In this document: positions 20,729 to 29,720 of the stretch, piece by piece
Position numbering within the stretch: position 1 is the first letter of the stretch
Layout: the number at the start of each line of letters is the position of its first letter
From: Clostridium niameyense
GTDB lineage: Bacteria; Bacillota; Clostridia; Clostridiales; Clostridiaceae
Length of the DNA: 64,000 bases
Assembly: GCF_001243045.1 (NCBI RefSeq)
Contig: NZ_LN849007.1
Location: 710,989-774,988, forward strand
Direction of reading: 5' to 3'
The notes under the pieces: generated by a model
Told to the model about the DNA's origin: nothing
The model's input: the letters and a program-made list of their open reading frames with translations, nothing else
Database searches by the model: none
Position numbers and translations under genes: made by a program

Positions 20729-22594
20729 ATGTCCGGATTATTCGGAACCTTAAATATAGGAAAAAGTGGACTCTTTGCACAACAAGGAGCAATAAATGTA
20801 ACAGGACATAATATAGCCAATGCTAATACAGAGGGATATTCAAGACAAAGGGTAGAACTTCAAACTACAAGACCTTATTGTAAACCAAGTATGAATAGTA
20901 CTGTAGGTCCTGGGCAAATTGGAACAGGAGTACAGATAGCTGCTATAAATAGGGTAAGAGATAGTTTTTTAGATTACCAAACAAGGGTAGAATATGGGGT
21001 GCAAGGTCAATTTGAAAGTAGAAATAAATTTTTATCTCAAATAGAAAATATATTAAATGAACCAACAGATGTAGGTATATCAAATCTAGTAAAACAGTTT
21101 TTTGATTCATGGCAAGATTTATCACTGCATTCAGAAACATCTAATGCTCGTTCTGTAGTGATAGAACAATCAAAAGCTTTAACAGATGAGTTAAATCATA
21201 CATATAACCAATTAAACCAATTAAAAACAAATACACAAATGGAAATAAACCATACAGTATTTGAAGTAAATAGTATATTAAATCAAGTAAATCAATTAAA
21301 TCAAGAAATAATACAAGTAAAAATAGCCCATCAACAACCTAATGACTTAATGGATAGACGTGATTTACTATTAGATAAGTTAAGTTCAAAGTTTGGTATA
21401 GAAATAAAAAGAGAAAATTATGAGGGAATAGATATAACAACATCTAATTCTGCTAAGAATTATCAAAAGAAAACTTCGGAGTTAGGTGGAAAAGCTCCTA
21501 CATATAAGGATAAAACAGGAAAAGAACATTCATTAAATTTACTTCAAACTATAAATCCAGATGATGTATATAGATTTTCTTACATTAAAGATATAAATCC
21601 TCCAAAAGGAAAAAAAGTAGGAGAAGCAGGAGAATATACAGTAACTTATTATAAAAATGGAGATACAAACTCAGATGAAAATAAAAGAACTATTAAGGTA
21701 AAGATAAATACTGAAGATGAATATAAAAGGTTAGATGAATGTAGAGTTATATGGACAGATATGGAGGGTAGGGCGATAACAGTTAAAAACGAGGCAACAG
21801 ATAACACTCTAAAAGCTAAGTTAGATAATAATAAAAGTTGTAATTTTATGGAATTAAAATTATTTGAACCACCATCTGGTGAATTTAAGGGATTAATGTC
21901 TGTACAACAAGATATAGATAAGTATGAAGATGAACTTAATAAATTAGCTAAAGCTTTAGCATTTTCAGTAAATGCTATTCATATGCAGGATGATGGAAAT
22001 GGAAATGGACTTAAAGATGGTAAGGCTTTCTTTATTAATGGTAAGAAATATAAAGACAATCCTACAGCTAAGTTGACAGATGATGAAATAACAGCAGAAA
22101 ATATTACCATAAATGAAGAATTATTTGAAGATCCAATGAAAATAATTACAGGAGTAAACGAAAAAACTTCTGCTGAAGGAGATGGTAAAAGAGCTTTAGC
22201 AATAGCTCAATTAAGGGATACTCTTATGGAAATACAGAGTATTGAAAATACTACAACAAGAAAATCATTTCTTAAAGGCTATTTTGAACAAAACAAAAAT
22301 CTAGGAGAAATCTTCACTATTGCTAAAAATACTAATGGAAAGACTTTAGATAGTCATTTTAATGATGTAATAGGTGCACTTGGAGTAGATGAACAAGAAG
22401 CTAAAAGAGTAGTTAAAAATGAAGCCGTTGCTTTAGCAGAATTTAAGCAAGCTAGAAGTTCTGTATCTGGAGTTTCTTTGGATGAGGAATTTGCAAATAT
22501 AGTTCAATATTCTCACTGCTATCAAGCTAATGCGAAAATAATAAGTACTGTAGATCAATTATTGGATGTGGTTATAAACGGACTTAAAAGATAG
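20729..22594 (+). CDS. flgK: Flagellar hook-associated protein 1, FlgK
   Basis: First hook-filament junction protein. The N terminus is diagnostic: a rod-type motif (SGLFAQQGAINVTGHNIANANTEGYSRQ, roughly residues 13-40). The C-terminal D0 helix is VSLDEEFANIVQYSHCYQANAKIIST. The variable middle explains the 621-residue length. A TTG at 20720 directly abuts the GGGAG ribosome site, so ATG 20729, 9 nt away, is chosen. flgL follows by 30 nt, and FlgN is the expected chaperone. Confidence 0.96.
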   Translation: MSGLFGTLNIGKSGLFAQQGAINVTGHNIANANTEGYSRQRVELQTTRPYCKPSMNSTVGPGQIGTGVQIAAINRVRDSFLDYQTRVEYGVQGQFESRNKFLSQIENILNEPTDVGISNLVKQFFDSWQDLSLHSETSNARSVVIEQSKALTDELNHTYNQLNQLKTNTQMEINHTVFEVNSILNQVNQLNQEIIQVKIAHQQPNDLMDRRDLLLDKLSSKFGIEIKRENYEGIDITTSNSAKNYQKKTSELGGKAPTYKDKTGKEHSLNLLQTINPDDVYRFSYIKDINPPKGKKVGEAGEYTVTYYKNGDTNSDENKRTIKVKINTEDEYKRLDECRVIWTDMEGRAITVKNEATDNTLKAKLDNNKSCNFMELKLFEPPSGEFKGLMSVQQDIDKYEDELNKLAKALAFSVNAIHMQDDGNGNGLKDGKAFFINGKKYKDNPTAKLTDDEITAENITINEELFEDPMKIITGVNEKTSAEGDGKRALAIAQLRDTLMEIQSIENTTTRKSFLKGYFEQNKNLGEIFTIAKNTNGKTLDSHFNDVIGALGVDEQEAKRVVKNEAVALAEFKQARSSVSGVSLDEEFANIVQYSHCYQANAKIISTVDQLLDVVINGLKR

Positions 22595-22624
22595 TTTATA
22601 AATATTTAAGAAGAGGTGAATACT

Positions 22625-23791
22625 TTGAGAGTTACAAATAAAATGATGTCAGATATGTTTCTAGCTGATATGAATTCAAATTTAGAGAAATTAAATATCC
22701 TAGAAAAACAAAGAGATACAGGAAAGAATTTTTCAAAACCTTCCGATGATCCTGCTAATGTTATAAGATCAATGCAGCTTCATACAGGAATAGGAGTTAA
22801 CAAACAGTATAATAAAAATATAAATACTACTATAAATTGGCTAGATGTTACAGATACAGCTTTAGGTCAGTTAGGAGATCAATTAGGTAAAATACAAGAG
22901 AAGTTAGTAGCTGCGGGTAATGGATCTTATAGTGATACTGAAAGAAAAGCTATAAAAGATGAAGTAAATGAAATTATAGGAAATATGTCACAAATACTAA
23001 ACACAAGTTTTGATGGAAGATATATTTTTTCAGGAACAAGGGTTACATCAAAGCCTACAGATGCAGTAAAAGATTCCAAGGGTAATACAAAGTTAGTTTA
23101 TGTAGATAAATCAGGTAAAAATCCTTTTGCTGATTTTAATATTGATGAACAACAAGTTATGTGCAATTTAAGTATAACTAAAGATGCAAAAGGTAATACA
23201 AAGATAGAAGATAAGTCGGGTAAATTAAATATAACATTGAAGGGTACAGATGTAACTATAGAGGGTGTTATATCAAAAAAAACAGTTAAGATGGATTTAG
23301 AGGAAGTAACGAATTATACTTCATTAAAAGAAAAATTAAAAGCAGAAACGTCTCAAGGTGTAACTATGGATTACAATGTAAATATAACTGAGATTATGAA
23401 TTTCAAAGATATTGGAGTAGATAGTAGTATTCCAGAATTGCTACAAAAGATAGTAAATCATTTAGATGGAAATAATGGGGATGGAACTGTAGGAGATAAA
23501 GAAAAAAATTATAAAGAGTTATTTAATGGCGATTTAGAGTCTATACAACAGGCTACTAATAATCTTTTAAAGGTTAGGTCAGAAGTAGGAGCTAAACAAA
23601 ATAGAATGGATGCAGCACAAAAAATGAATAAGGAAACAAATTTTAATATGACAGAAATATTATCTCATACAGAAGATATAAATGTAGTTGAAAAAACTAT
23701 GGAATTTGCAGTACTTCAATCTGTTTATATAGCTTCACTTCAAACTAGTGCTAAAGTTTTACAACCTACTCTTATGGATTACTTAAGGTAA
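22625..23791 (+). CDS. flgL: Flagellar hook-associated protein 3, FlgL
   Basis: Second junction protein, flagellin-like at both ends: LRVTNKMMSDMFLADMN at the N terminus, with KPSDDPANV after it, and LQSVYIASLQTSAKVLQPTLMDYLR at the C terminus. The central 150 residues are variable. The GTG at 22616 lies within the AAGAGGTG ribosome site, so TTG 22625 is the start (388 aa). fliW follows 21 nt later. Confidence 0.95.
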   Translation: MRVTNKMMSDMFLADMNSNLEKLNILEKQRDTGKNFSKPSDDPANVIRSMQLHTGIGVNKQYNKNINTTINWLDVTDTALGQLGDQLGKIQEKLVAAGNGSYSDTERKAIKDEVNEIIGNMSQILNTSFDGRYIFSGTRVTSKPTDAVKDSKGNTKLVYVDKSGKNPFADFNIDEQQVMCNLSITKDAKGNTKIEDKSGKLNITLKGTDVTIEGVISKKTVKMDLEEVTNYTSLKEKLKAETSQGVTMDYNVNITEIMNFKDIGVDSSIPELLQKIVNHLDGNNGDGTVGDKEKNYKELFNGDLESIQQATNNLLKVRSEVGAKQNRMDAAQKMNKETNFNMTEILSHTEDINVVEKTMEFAVLQSVYIASLQTSAKVLQPTLMDYLR

Positions 23792-23812
23792 TATTGAATT
23801 TGGAGGAGTAAT

Positions 23813-24244
23813 ATGAAGATTAATACCAAATGCTATGATGCCTTAAATTATGAGGAAAAAGATGCTATATATTTTCAAAAAGGTATTCCCGGTTTTGAAA
23901 AACTAAAAAAATTTATAATATTTCCAGTGGAAGATAATGATATATTTAGTGTATTTCATTCTATAGAAGATGAAAATATAGGAATAATAGTAATTTCCCC
24001 TTTTCATGTAAAAAAAGATTATGAAATTAAATTAGAAGAGGATTTAATAAAAAGACTTAAAATAAAAAATGAAGAAGAAGTTTTAATTTTGAACACAGTT
24101 ACATTAAGCTCAGTTGTAAATGAAATAACTGTAAATCTAAAAGCCCCTATTATAATAAATATAAAAGAAAAATTAGGGGAACAAATAATAGTAGACAATG
24201 ACAATTATAAAATAAAGCATCCAATTTTTAAGGAGGAAGCTTAA
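23813..24244 (+). CDS. fliW: Flagellar assembly factor and CsrA antagonist FliW
   Basis: In Bacillus FliW binds either cytoplasmic flagellin or CsrA. When flagellin builds up, CsrA is released and represses flagellin translation. The family motif [16 protein letters not shown] and the late [10 protein letters not shown] are both visible. The 143 residues are normal. The stop overlaps the csrA start by one base (TAATG), which keeps the two at matched levels. Confidence 0.95.
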   Translation: MKINTKCYDALNYEEKDAIYFQKGIPGFEKLKKFIIFPVEDNDIFSVFHSIEDENIGIIVISPFHVKKDYEIKLEEDLIKRLKIKNEEEVLILNTVTLSSVVNEITVNLKAPIIINIKEKLGEQIIVDNDNYKIKHPIFKEEA

Positions 24245-24459
24245 TGTTAGTTGTAAGCAGAAAAAAAGGAGAGTCTATTATAATAGGAGATAATATAGAG
24301 GTTACAGTGGTTAAACTAGATGATGGAACAGTAAAACTTGCTATAGATGCTCCAAGAGATATAACTATTTTAAGAAAAGAACTTTACAAGGAAGTAAAAG
24401 ATGAAAATATAAAAGCTACTAAATTTGATTTATCTATTTTAAAAAGCATAAAAAAATAA
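24244..24459 (+). CDS. csrA: Carbon storage regulator CsrA
   Basis: A 71-residue RNA-binding dimer that represses translation by binding GGA motifs in mRNA leaders. The N terminus [16 protein letters not shown] and [20 protein letters not shown] are canonical, with the IxIxRxE element present as ITILRKE. It is coupled to fliW. The likely targets in this window are the flagellin leaders at 27723-27755 and 28748-28780. Confidence 0.97.
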   Translation: MLVVSRKKGESIIIGDNIEVTVVKLDDGTVKLAIDAPRDITILRKELYKEVKDENIKATKFDLSILKSIKK

Positions 24460-24495
24460 GAATATAAGTGATATTATTAAAAAGGAGTGTACAAC

Positions 24496-24867
24496 ATGGA
24501 AGTAAGAATATCTAGTCAAGGAAGACAAATGAATGCTAATTTTATAGAAAATAATATCAATGATTTAATGATAAAAAAGAATGATATTCAATTTTTTAAT
24601 GAAAATGCATTAAAAAGTGAGAAGATTAAAGATGAAAAAATAGATATAAAAGATTTGGAAAAAGCTGTGGATAAATTAAATAAGCTTTTAGATGAAAAAC
24701 AAACCCATATAGAATATGAAGTTTACGGAAAATTCAAAGATTTAACTATAAAAATTATAAATAATAAAACAAATGAAATAATTAAAGAGATACCACCCAA
24801 AAAGATAATAGATATGGTTGATAAGCTTTGCGAAATTGCAGGGATATTAATAGACCAAAAAGCTTAA
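24496..24867 (+). CDS. flaG: FlaG family flagellar protein
   Basis: A 123-residue FlaG-like protein. The C-terminal half carries the family motif, HIEYEVYGKFKDLTIKII followed by IKEIPPKKIIDMVDKL. FlaG proteins affect filament length in several bacteria by an unclear mechanism. ATG 24496 has AAGGAG 8 nt before it; the earlier GTG at 24487 overlaps that site. It sits between csrA and fliS in the late operon. Confidence 0.9.
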   Translation: MEVRISSQGRQMNANFIENNINDLMIKKNDIQFFNENALKSEKIKDEKIDIKDLEKAVDKLNKLLDEKQTHIEYEVYGKFKDLTIKIINNKTNEIIKEIPPKKIIDMVDKLCEIAGILIDQKA

Positions 24868-24884
24868 TATAGGGTGGTGTGTTT

Positions 24885-25184
24885 ATGGAATTTAGATTAA
24901 ATAAAATAGACACAGATGTAAGACAGAGGATAGAAGATCAAACAAAAGAAGGAAAAGTTCATTCTAAAAAAGGTATAAGTGTTCAAAAGGATAAGAAACA
25001 AAGGCAAGGCAAAAATAATGATTTTTACAGCAAAGTGAAGAAAAATTTAAAAAATAAAAAGAACAAAATAAAGATAAATGCAGTAAAGTATTCTGCTAAT
25101 AATAATATAGCAATAGAAGCTACAAAAGAAAATAAAGATGAAATTTTTATTTTAAAAGGTTCTATAATTGATACAAAAAAGTAA
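24885..25184 (+). CDS. Small basic protein of unknown function in the flagellar operon
   Basis: A 99-residue, strongly basic, Lys-rich protein beginning MEFRLNKIDTDVRQRIED. I do not recognise a family. The centre (about 25-65) looks disordered, and a more ordered beta-like end (IAIEATKENKDEIFILKGSI) follows. GGGTGG stands 7 nt before ATG 24885. It lies between flaG and fliS with gaps under 35 nt, so a role in filament assembly or export is likely, but this is inference from position only. Confidence 0.7.
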   Translation: MEFRLNKIDTDVRQRIEDQTKEGKVHSKKGISVQKDKKQRQGKNNDFYSKVKKNLKNKKNKIKINAVKYSANNNIAIEATKENKDEIFILKGSIIDTKK

Positions 25185-25216
25185 AAATCTTCTATTTGAA
25201 GAGGAAGGTGTATTTA

Positions 25217-25606
25217 ATGTATTCAGCAAATGCATATAATATTTATAAAAACAATAGTGTTAATTTTGCTTCTAAAGAGCAATTACTTTTAATGCTATTA
25301 GATGGAACTGTTAAATTTTCAAAGAGGGCAAGACAAGCTATTTTAGATAAAGATATACCAAAGGCTCATGAAAATTTAGTTAAAACTCAAAATATATATT
25401 ATGAACTTATGACAACGTTAGATGTTCAAAAAGGTGGGGACTGGACAAAAAGAATAATGAGTTTGTATGACTATATAGTTAGAAGACTTACAGATGCTAA
25501 TTTAAAAAAAGACGTAAAAATAATGGATGAAGTAATTCCACTTATAGAAGAAATAAGAAATATGTGGAATGAAGCATATAAATTATCAAAGAGGACTCAA
25601 GATTGA
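25217..25606 (+). CDS. fliS: Flagellin export chaperone FliS
   Basis: Binds the C-terminal helix of flagellin in the cytoplasm, stops premature polymerisation and escorts it to export. SANAYNIYKNNSV, KEQLLLMLLDGTVKF and the four-helix pattern are typical. The frame opens at a TTG (25196), but GGAAGGTG (25203-25210) supports ATG 25217, giving 129 residues. fliD follows, the normal fliS/fliD pairing. Confidence 0.94.
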   Translation: MYSANAYNIYKNNSVNFASKEQLLLMLLDGTVKFSKRARQAILDKDIPKAHENLVKTQNIYYELMTTLDVQKGGDWTKRIMSLYDYIVRRLTDANLKKDVKIMDEVIPLIEEIRNMWNEAYKLSKRTQD

Positions 25607-25648
25607 TTAAGTAATATAAATTTTTAATTAACATATGGAGGCATTTTT

Positions 25649-27247
25649 ATGGGTATGATGAGAATAGGTGGACTTGCTACGGGCATGGATACTGATAAAA
25701 TGGTAAAAGATATGATGAAACCATATAACATGCGCGTAGATAAGATGAAACAAGATACTACAGTAGTTAAATGGCAACAAGATGCTTATAGGGAAGTAAT
25801 GGATGACATAAGTGGAATATCAAAAAAATATTTTGACGTATTAAATGGAGATAAGTATATGTTATCTTCTAATAATTTTTCTGCTTTAAAGCCTATAGGA
25901 ATAGATGAGAATTCAGGTCTTAAAATAAAAGCTAATACTACAGGCATGGAGGGACATTACTCTATAAAAGTAGACAAAATAGCTACAAAAGCTAAGCTAG
26001 AGGCCACACCTACAAAAGATTTTGATCCTAATAAGGAAGTTTCTACTATTTTAACTGGAAAAGTTCAATTTACTATAAATGGTGAAAGTTTCGAGTATGA
26101 TTTTTCTACTACAGATAAAGAAAAAACTATAAAAGACATTTTATCAGATATATCTGGAAGTAAGACTAAGATAGATGCAAGATATAGTGAATTAACTAAA
26201 AAAATTATTTTTTCATCTACTAAGGAAGGTAAAGATGCAGAAATAAATATTGAAGATAGTACGGATTTTTTAGGAAGGTTATTTGGAAAATCTATGGTAG
26301 GCAAGGTAAAGGGTGAAGGATCACAAGTAACAATTACATCTCCAGACGGAACTAATACAGTAACTCAAAAATCTAATAGTTTTTCTATAGATGGAGTAAG
26401 TTATGATATATCTGGTGTAAAGGAAGGAAAAACTGTTGATTTTGTACTAGAAGGAAATTCTGATGAAGCCTTTGAAAAGGTAAAAGGATTTATAGAGGAT
26501 TATAATAAATTAATAGATAAAGTTCAGAAAAAACTTACAGAAAAGAAAAATAGAAGTTTTAAACCTCTAACAGAGGAACAAAAAAAAGAAATGAAAGAAA
26601 AAGATATTGAACTTTGGGAAGAAAAAGCAAAGTCTGGTCTTTTAAGAGGAGACTCAAACCTTCAAAATATGTTAACAAGTTTAAGAAGGGCTTTTTTTGA
26701 CAAAGTAGAGGGAGCAGGACTTACTTTAAGAGAATTAGGATTAAATACTTCTGTTAACTACAAAGAGGGTGGAAAGATAGTATTTGATCAATCTTTGGAT
26801 AAAGATGGAAATAACGGGGAGTCTAGGTTAAAAAAACTTTTAAAAGAAGACCCTAATAAAGTATTTAAAATATTTTCAAAAGAATCAACAAATTATCCAA
26901 GCTATAGTCCTGATTTAACAATATCAGAGAGACAGAAAAGAAATAGCGAAGAGGGGATTTTGCAGAGGATAAATGATATATTTCAGGATTATACAAGAAC
27001 TACAAGAAGTTCTAGTGGAAGACGAGGAATTTTTGTTGAAAAAGCAGGAATTAAAGGAACAACTTCTGAAATAAATAATAGTTTATTTAAGGAGTTAGAA
27101 AAAAGGGAAAAAATGATAAAAGAGATGGAGAAAAAACTCGCAGAAAGAGAAAATAAATACTATATTCAATTCAGTAAACTTGAAAAATACATGAATAAAA
27201 TGAATGCTCAATCATCTTGGCTTTCTCAACAATTTGGAGGAAAATAA
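25649..27247 (+). CDS. fliD: Flagellar filament cap protein FliD (HAP2)
   Basis: Forms the cap under which flagellin subunits fold at the filament tip. The N terminus (RIGGLATGMDTDKMVKDMM) is the FliD_N signature. Repeated beta domains follow, then a C-terminal helical region of the FliD_C type ending in a coiled coil (KEMEKKLAERENKYYIQFSKLEKYMNKMN). The 532 residues are within the family's range. GGAGGC lies before the ATG. Confidence 0.95.
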   Translation: MGMMRIGGLATGMDTDKMVKDMMKPYNMRVDKMKQDTTVVKWQQDAYREVMDDISGISKKYFDVLNGDKYMLSSNNFSALKPIGIDENSGLKIKANTTGMEGHYSIKVDKIATKAKLEATPTKDFDPNKEVSTILTGKVQFTINGESFEYDFSTTDKEKTIKDILSDISGSKTKIDARYSELTKKIIFSSTKEGKDAEINIEDSTDFLGRLFGKSMVGKVKGEGSQVTITSPDGTNTVTQKSNSFSIDGVSYDISGVKEGKTVDFVLEGNSDEAFEKVKGFIEDYNKLIDKVQKKLTEKKNRSFKPLTEEQKKEMKEKDIELWEEKAKSGLLRGDSNLQNMLTSLRRAFFDKVEGAGLTLRELGLNTSVNYKEGGKIVFDQSLDKDGNNGESRLKKLLKEDPNKVFKIFSKESTNYPSYSPDLTISERQKRNSEEGILQRINDIFQDYTRTTRSSSGRRGIFVEKAGIKGTTSEINNSLFKELEKREKMIKEMEKKLAERENKYYIQFSKLEKYMNKMNAQSSWLSQQFGGK

Positions 27248-27273
27248 AATAAATTTAGATAAGAGTGATTTTA

Positions 27274-27615
27274 ATGAATAGATTAAGAGAATATCTAATA
27301 GAATATAAAAAATTAACTTTAAGTATTATAGAAGCTGTAGAAAAGGAAGATTATGAAGCACCAGAAATATTTTTAAATAAAAAGCAAGAAGTAATATATA
27401 GTATAAATTCTCTAGAATATACTAGAGAAGAATTTATAAAATTAAGTAAGGAATTAGAATTACCACAGTTAGAACAAAAGCTCAACAAAGTAACTGTCAT
27501 GAAAAAACAAAATTTAAAACAAAAAATTAATAGAGCATTAGAAGGCAAAGAAGTAAGTAGAAACTACAACATGATACAAATTAAGGATTATAATGTTTTA
27601 AATAGAAAAATATAA
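27274..27615 (+). CDS. FliT-like small flagellar protein
   Basis: A 113-residue all-helical protein directly after fliD, where FliT-type FliD chaperones usually lie. The sequence (LIEYKKLTLSIIEAVEKEDYE, LNKKQEVI) has the pattern of FliT-like proteins from Firmicutes, which are barely conserved. ATG 27274 is preferred over GTG 27265 because AAGAGTG covers the latter. It is probably the last gene before the flagellin promoter, and no strong terminator follows it. Confidence 0.7.
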   Translation: MNRLREYLIEYKKLTLSIIEAVEKEDYEAPEIFLNKKQEVIYSINSLEYTREEFIKLSKELELPQLEQKLNKVTVMKKQNLKQKINRALEGKEVSRNYNMIQIKDYNVLNRKI

Positions 27616-27644
27616 ATTTATAGTTTAAAAATTTATATAAGGTA

Positions 27645-27671
27645 TAAAGGAATAAGATTATTAAACGATAA
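27645..27671 (+). promoter_or_regulatory. Sigma-D promoter of flagellin gene 1
   Basis: TAAA (27645-27648), 15 nt, AACGATAA (27664-27671). The element is preceded by GG as GGTATAAA, as in the flgM and second flagellin promoters. Transcription should begin near 27678. Confidence 0.85.
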
Positions 27672-27705
27672 AATATATTGTAAGATTTAATTCTTATAAT
27701 ATATT
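27672..27705 (+). other. 5' leader stem-loop of flagellin mRNA 1
   Basis: Positions 27672-27685 pair with 27692-27705 (14 bp, one G-U) around a 6-nt loop. Most of the hairpin would sit at the extreme 5' end of the transcript from the sigma-D promoter, where such structures often protect mRNA from decay. The second flagellin leader lacks it. Confidence 0.5.
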
Positions 27706-27722
27706 AAATATAAAATAATGGA

Positions 27723-27755
27723 TGAACAAGGATGTTCACCACATAAACAGGGAGG
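27723..27755 (+). promoter_or_regulatory. CsrA binding region in the flagellin 1 leader
   Basis: TGAACA (27723-27728), loop AGGA, TGTTCA (27733-27738) forms a perfect 6-bp hairpin with GGA in the loop. The string ACAAGGATGT inside it fits the published CsrA consensus ACARGGAUGU. A second GGA lies in the ribosome site GGGAGGA (27750-27756). This two-site layout is the one by which CsrA blocks flagellin translation in Bacillus. Confidence 0.75.
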
Positions 27756-27764
27756 ATTTTAAAA

Positions 27765-28592
27765 ATGATAATCAATCACAATTTAAATGCTATGAATGCT
27801 CATAGACAAATGGCATTCAACACAACTAACACAGGAAAGGCTATAGAAAAATTAAGCTCAGGTTTAAGAATAAACAGAGCAGGAGACGACGCAGCAGGTT
27901 TAGCTATTTCTGAAAAAATGAGAGGACAAATCAGAGGATTAAACCAAGCTTCAAGAAATGCCCAAGATGGTATCTCATTAATTCAAACAGCTGAAGGTGC
28001 TTTAAATGAAACACATGCAATTCTTCAAAGAATGAGAGAATTAGCAGTACAAGCAGCTAACGATACTAACGTATCAACAGATAGAGCAAATCTTCAAAAA
28101 GAAGTAACACAATTACAATCAGAAATTGATAGAATTTCAGGACAAACAGAATTCAATACTAAAAAATTATTAGATGGAACAGCTAGTAAAAATGCAGTTC
28201 AATTCCAAGTAGGAGCTAATAAAGACCAATTTATAAGCGTTAAGATAGCAAAAATGGATACAGCAGCATTAAGTGTCGGTGCAACTAAAGTTAAATTATC
28301 AGGAAGTGCAAAATCATGCTCAGCTGCTATAGCTATAATTGATAAGGCTTTAAATAAAGTATCAGAAGAAAGAGCAAATATGGGAGCTGTTCAAAACAGA
28401 TTAGAACATACAATAAATTCTGATAACAATGCATCAGAAAACTTACAAGCAGCAGAATCAAGAATAAGAGACGTTGATATGGCTAAAGAAATGATGAACT
28501 TCACAAGAACTAACATATTAACTCAAGCTGCTCAAGCAATGCTTGCACAAGCTAATCAAGCACCACAAGGAGTTCTTCAATTATTAAGATAA
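27765..28592 (+). CDS. flaA1: Flagellin, copy 1
   Basis: Major filament subunit of 275 residues, exported without a signal peptide. The N-terminal D0/D1 helix starts [19 protein letters not shown] and contains [21 protein letters not shown]. The C-terminal D0/D1 ends in [26 protein letters not shown]. The central variable domain is very short, with only Ser/Thr in the stretch at about 160-195 as obvious O-glycosylation candidates. It has its own sigma-D promoter, CsrA leader and terminator. The protein is identical to the copy at 28788. Confidence 0.98.
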   Translation: MIINHNLNAMNAHRQMAFNTTNTGKAIEKLSSGLRINRAGDDAAGLAISEKMRGQIRGLNQASRNAQDGISLIQTAEGALNETHAILQRMRELAVQAANDTNVSTDRANLQKEVTQLQSEIDRISGQTEFNTKKLLDGTASKNAVQFQVGANKDQFISVKIAKMDTAALSVGATKVKLSGSAKSCSAAIAIIDKALNKVSEERANMGAVQNRLEHTINSDNNASENLQAAESRIRDVDMAKEMMNFTRTNILTQAAQAMLAQANQAPQGVLQLLR

Positions 28593-28608
28593 TTAATTGT
28601 ATTAAGAT

Positions 28609-28640
28609 AAAAGTCGGGGTAGGGGCCTCGACTTTTCTAT
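28609..28640 (+). terminator. Terminator of flagellin 1
   Basis: AAAAGTCGGGG (28609-28619) pairs with CCTCGACTTTT (28626-28636) around a 6-nt loop, with a T-rich end. It makes flagellin 1 a monocistronic unit. Confidence 0.85.
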
Positions 28641-28699
28641 TTTAAATAATTATATAGGATTATTAAATAAAATTAATGTAAAAAATAATTTTAAAGGTA

Positions 28700-28726
28700 T
28701 AAAGTGTATAAATATAATATCGATTA
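28700..28726 (+). promoter_or_regulatory. Sigma-D promoter of flagellin gene 2
   Basis: TAAA (28700-28703), 15 nt, ATCGATTA (28719-28726). It is again preceded by GG (GGTATAAA). The -10 differs from the first copy by one or two bases, so the two flagellins may be expressed at different levels. Confidence 0.75.
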
Positions 28727-28747
28727 TATAAAAGTAACCAATAAAAT

Positions 28748-28780
28748 TGCGCATGGAAGCGTAGCATAATCAAGGAGGAG
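28748..28780 (+). promoter_or_regulatory. Candidate CsrA binding region in the flagellin 2 leader
   Basis: TGCGC (28748-28752) and GCGTA (28759-28763) form a 5-bp stem with one G-U around loop ATGGAA, which exposes GGA. A second GGA lies in the ribosome site AAGGAGGAG (28772-28780). The site is less perfect than in copy 1, but the layout is the same. Confidence 0.55.
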
Positions 28781-28787
28781 TTTAAAA

Positions 28788-29615
28788 ATGATAATCAATC
28801 ACAATTTAAATGCTATGAATGCTCATAGACAAATGGCATTCAACACAACTAACACAGGAAAGGCTATAGAAAAGTTAAGCTCAGGTTTAAGAATAAACAG
28901 AGCAGGAGACGACGCAGCAGGTTTAGCTATTTCTGAAAAAATGAGAGGACAAATCAGAGGATTAAACCAAGCTTCAAGAAATGCCCAAGATGGTATCTCA
29001 TTAATTCAAACAGCTGAAGGTGCTTTAAATGAAACACATGCAATTCTTCAAAGAATGAGAGAATTAGCAGTACAAGCAGCTAACGATACTAACGTATCAA
29101 CAGATAGAGCAAATCTTCAAAAAGAAGTAACACAATTACAATCAGAAATTGATAGAATTTCAGGACAAACAGAATTCAATACTAAAAAATTATTAGATGG
29201 AACAGCTAGTAAAAATGCAGTTCAATTCCAAGTAGGAGCTAATAAAGACCAATTTATAAGCGTTAAGATAGCAAAAATGGATACAGCAGCATTAAGTGTC
29301 GGTGCAACTAAAGTTAAATTATCAGGAAGTGCAAAATCATGCTCAGCTGCTATAGCTATAATTGATAAGGCTTTAAATAAAGTATCAGAAGAAAGAGCAA
29401 ATATGGGAGCTGTTCAAAACAGATTAGAACATACAATAAATTCTGATAACAATGCATCAGAAAACTTACAAGCAGCAGAATCAAGAATAAGAGATGTTGA
29501 TATGGCTAAAGAAATGATGAACTTCACAAGAACTAACATATTAACTCAAGCTGCACAAGCTATGCTTGCTCAAGCTAACCAAGCACCACAAGGGGTTCTT
29601 CAATTATTAAGATAA
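28788..29615 (+). CDS. flaA2: Flagellin, copy 2
   Basis: Encodes exactly the same 275-residue flagellin as the gene at 27765, with all D0/D1 features intact. AAGGAGGAG is 7 nt before the ATG. The upstream region is not duplicated: it has a different sigma-D -10 box, no 5' stem-loop and a weaker CsrA hairpin. Identical proteins with different control suggest selection for dose or timing rather than for a different filament. Confidence 0.98.
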   Translation: MIINHNLNAMNAHRQMAFNTTNTGKAIEKLSSGLRINRAGDDAAGLAISEKMRGQIRGLNQASRNAQDGISLIQTAEGALNETHAILQRMRELAVQAANDTNVSTDRANLQKEVTQLQSEIDRISGQTEFNTKKLLDGTASKNAVQFQVGANKDQFISVKIAKMDTAALSVGATKVKLSGSAKSCSAAIAIIDKALNKVSEERANMGAVQNRLEHTINSDNNASENLQAAESRIRDVDMAKEMMNFTRTNILTQAAQAMLAQANQAPQGVLQLLR

Positions 29616-29630
29616 TTGGAAGTTTTTGTG

Positions 29631-29660
29631 AAAACCGAGGAATTTTTTCCTCGGTTTTTT
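29631..29660 (+). terminator. Terminator of flagellin 2
   Basis: AAAACCGAGGAA (29631-29642) pairs with TTCCTCGGTTTT (29647-29658) around TTTT, followed by further Ts. A strong intrinsic terminator. Confidence 0.93.
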
Positions 29661-29662
29661 AT

Positions 29663-29689
29663 TTAAGAAAAAATAATTTTATTCGATAA
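29663..29689 (+). promoter_or_regulatory. Possible sigma-D promoter of the maf genes
   Basis: TTAA (29663-29666), 15 nt, TTCGATAA (29682-29689). The -10 is strong and the -35 is one base off TAAA. It lies directly after a terminator and 31 nt before the first maf gene, so a promoter is needed here. Confidence 0.5.
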
Positions 29690-29720
29690 TAATTTTATAT
29701 AAAAGAGGTGAAAAATAAAT

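Larger units (their letters stand above)
27765..29615 (+). repeat. Tandem duplication of the flagellin gene
   Basis: The coding regions 27765-28592 and 28788-29615 give identical 275-aa proteins and differ at about eight synonymous bases, most of them in the last 120 nt. The 195-nt spacer and both flanks differ from each other, with separate promoters, leaders and terminators. This is a direct repeat of 828 bp open to gene conversion. Confidence 0.95.

Noticed and set aside
28788-29615. Assembly artefact doubling the flagellin gene
   Set aside because: The two copies differ at synonymous sites and have distinct promoters, leaders and terminators.
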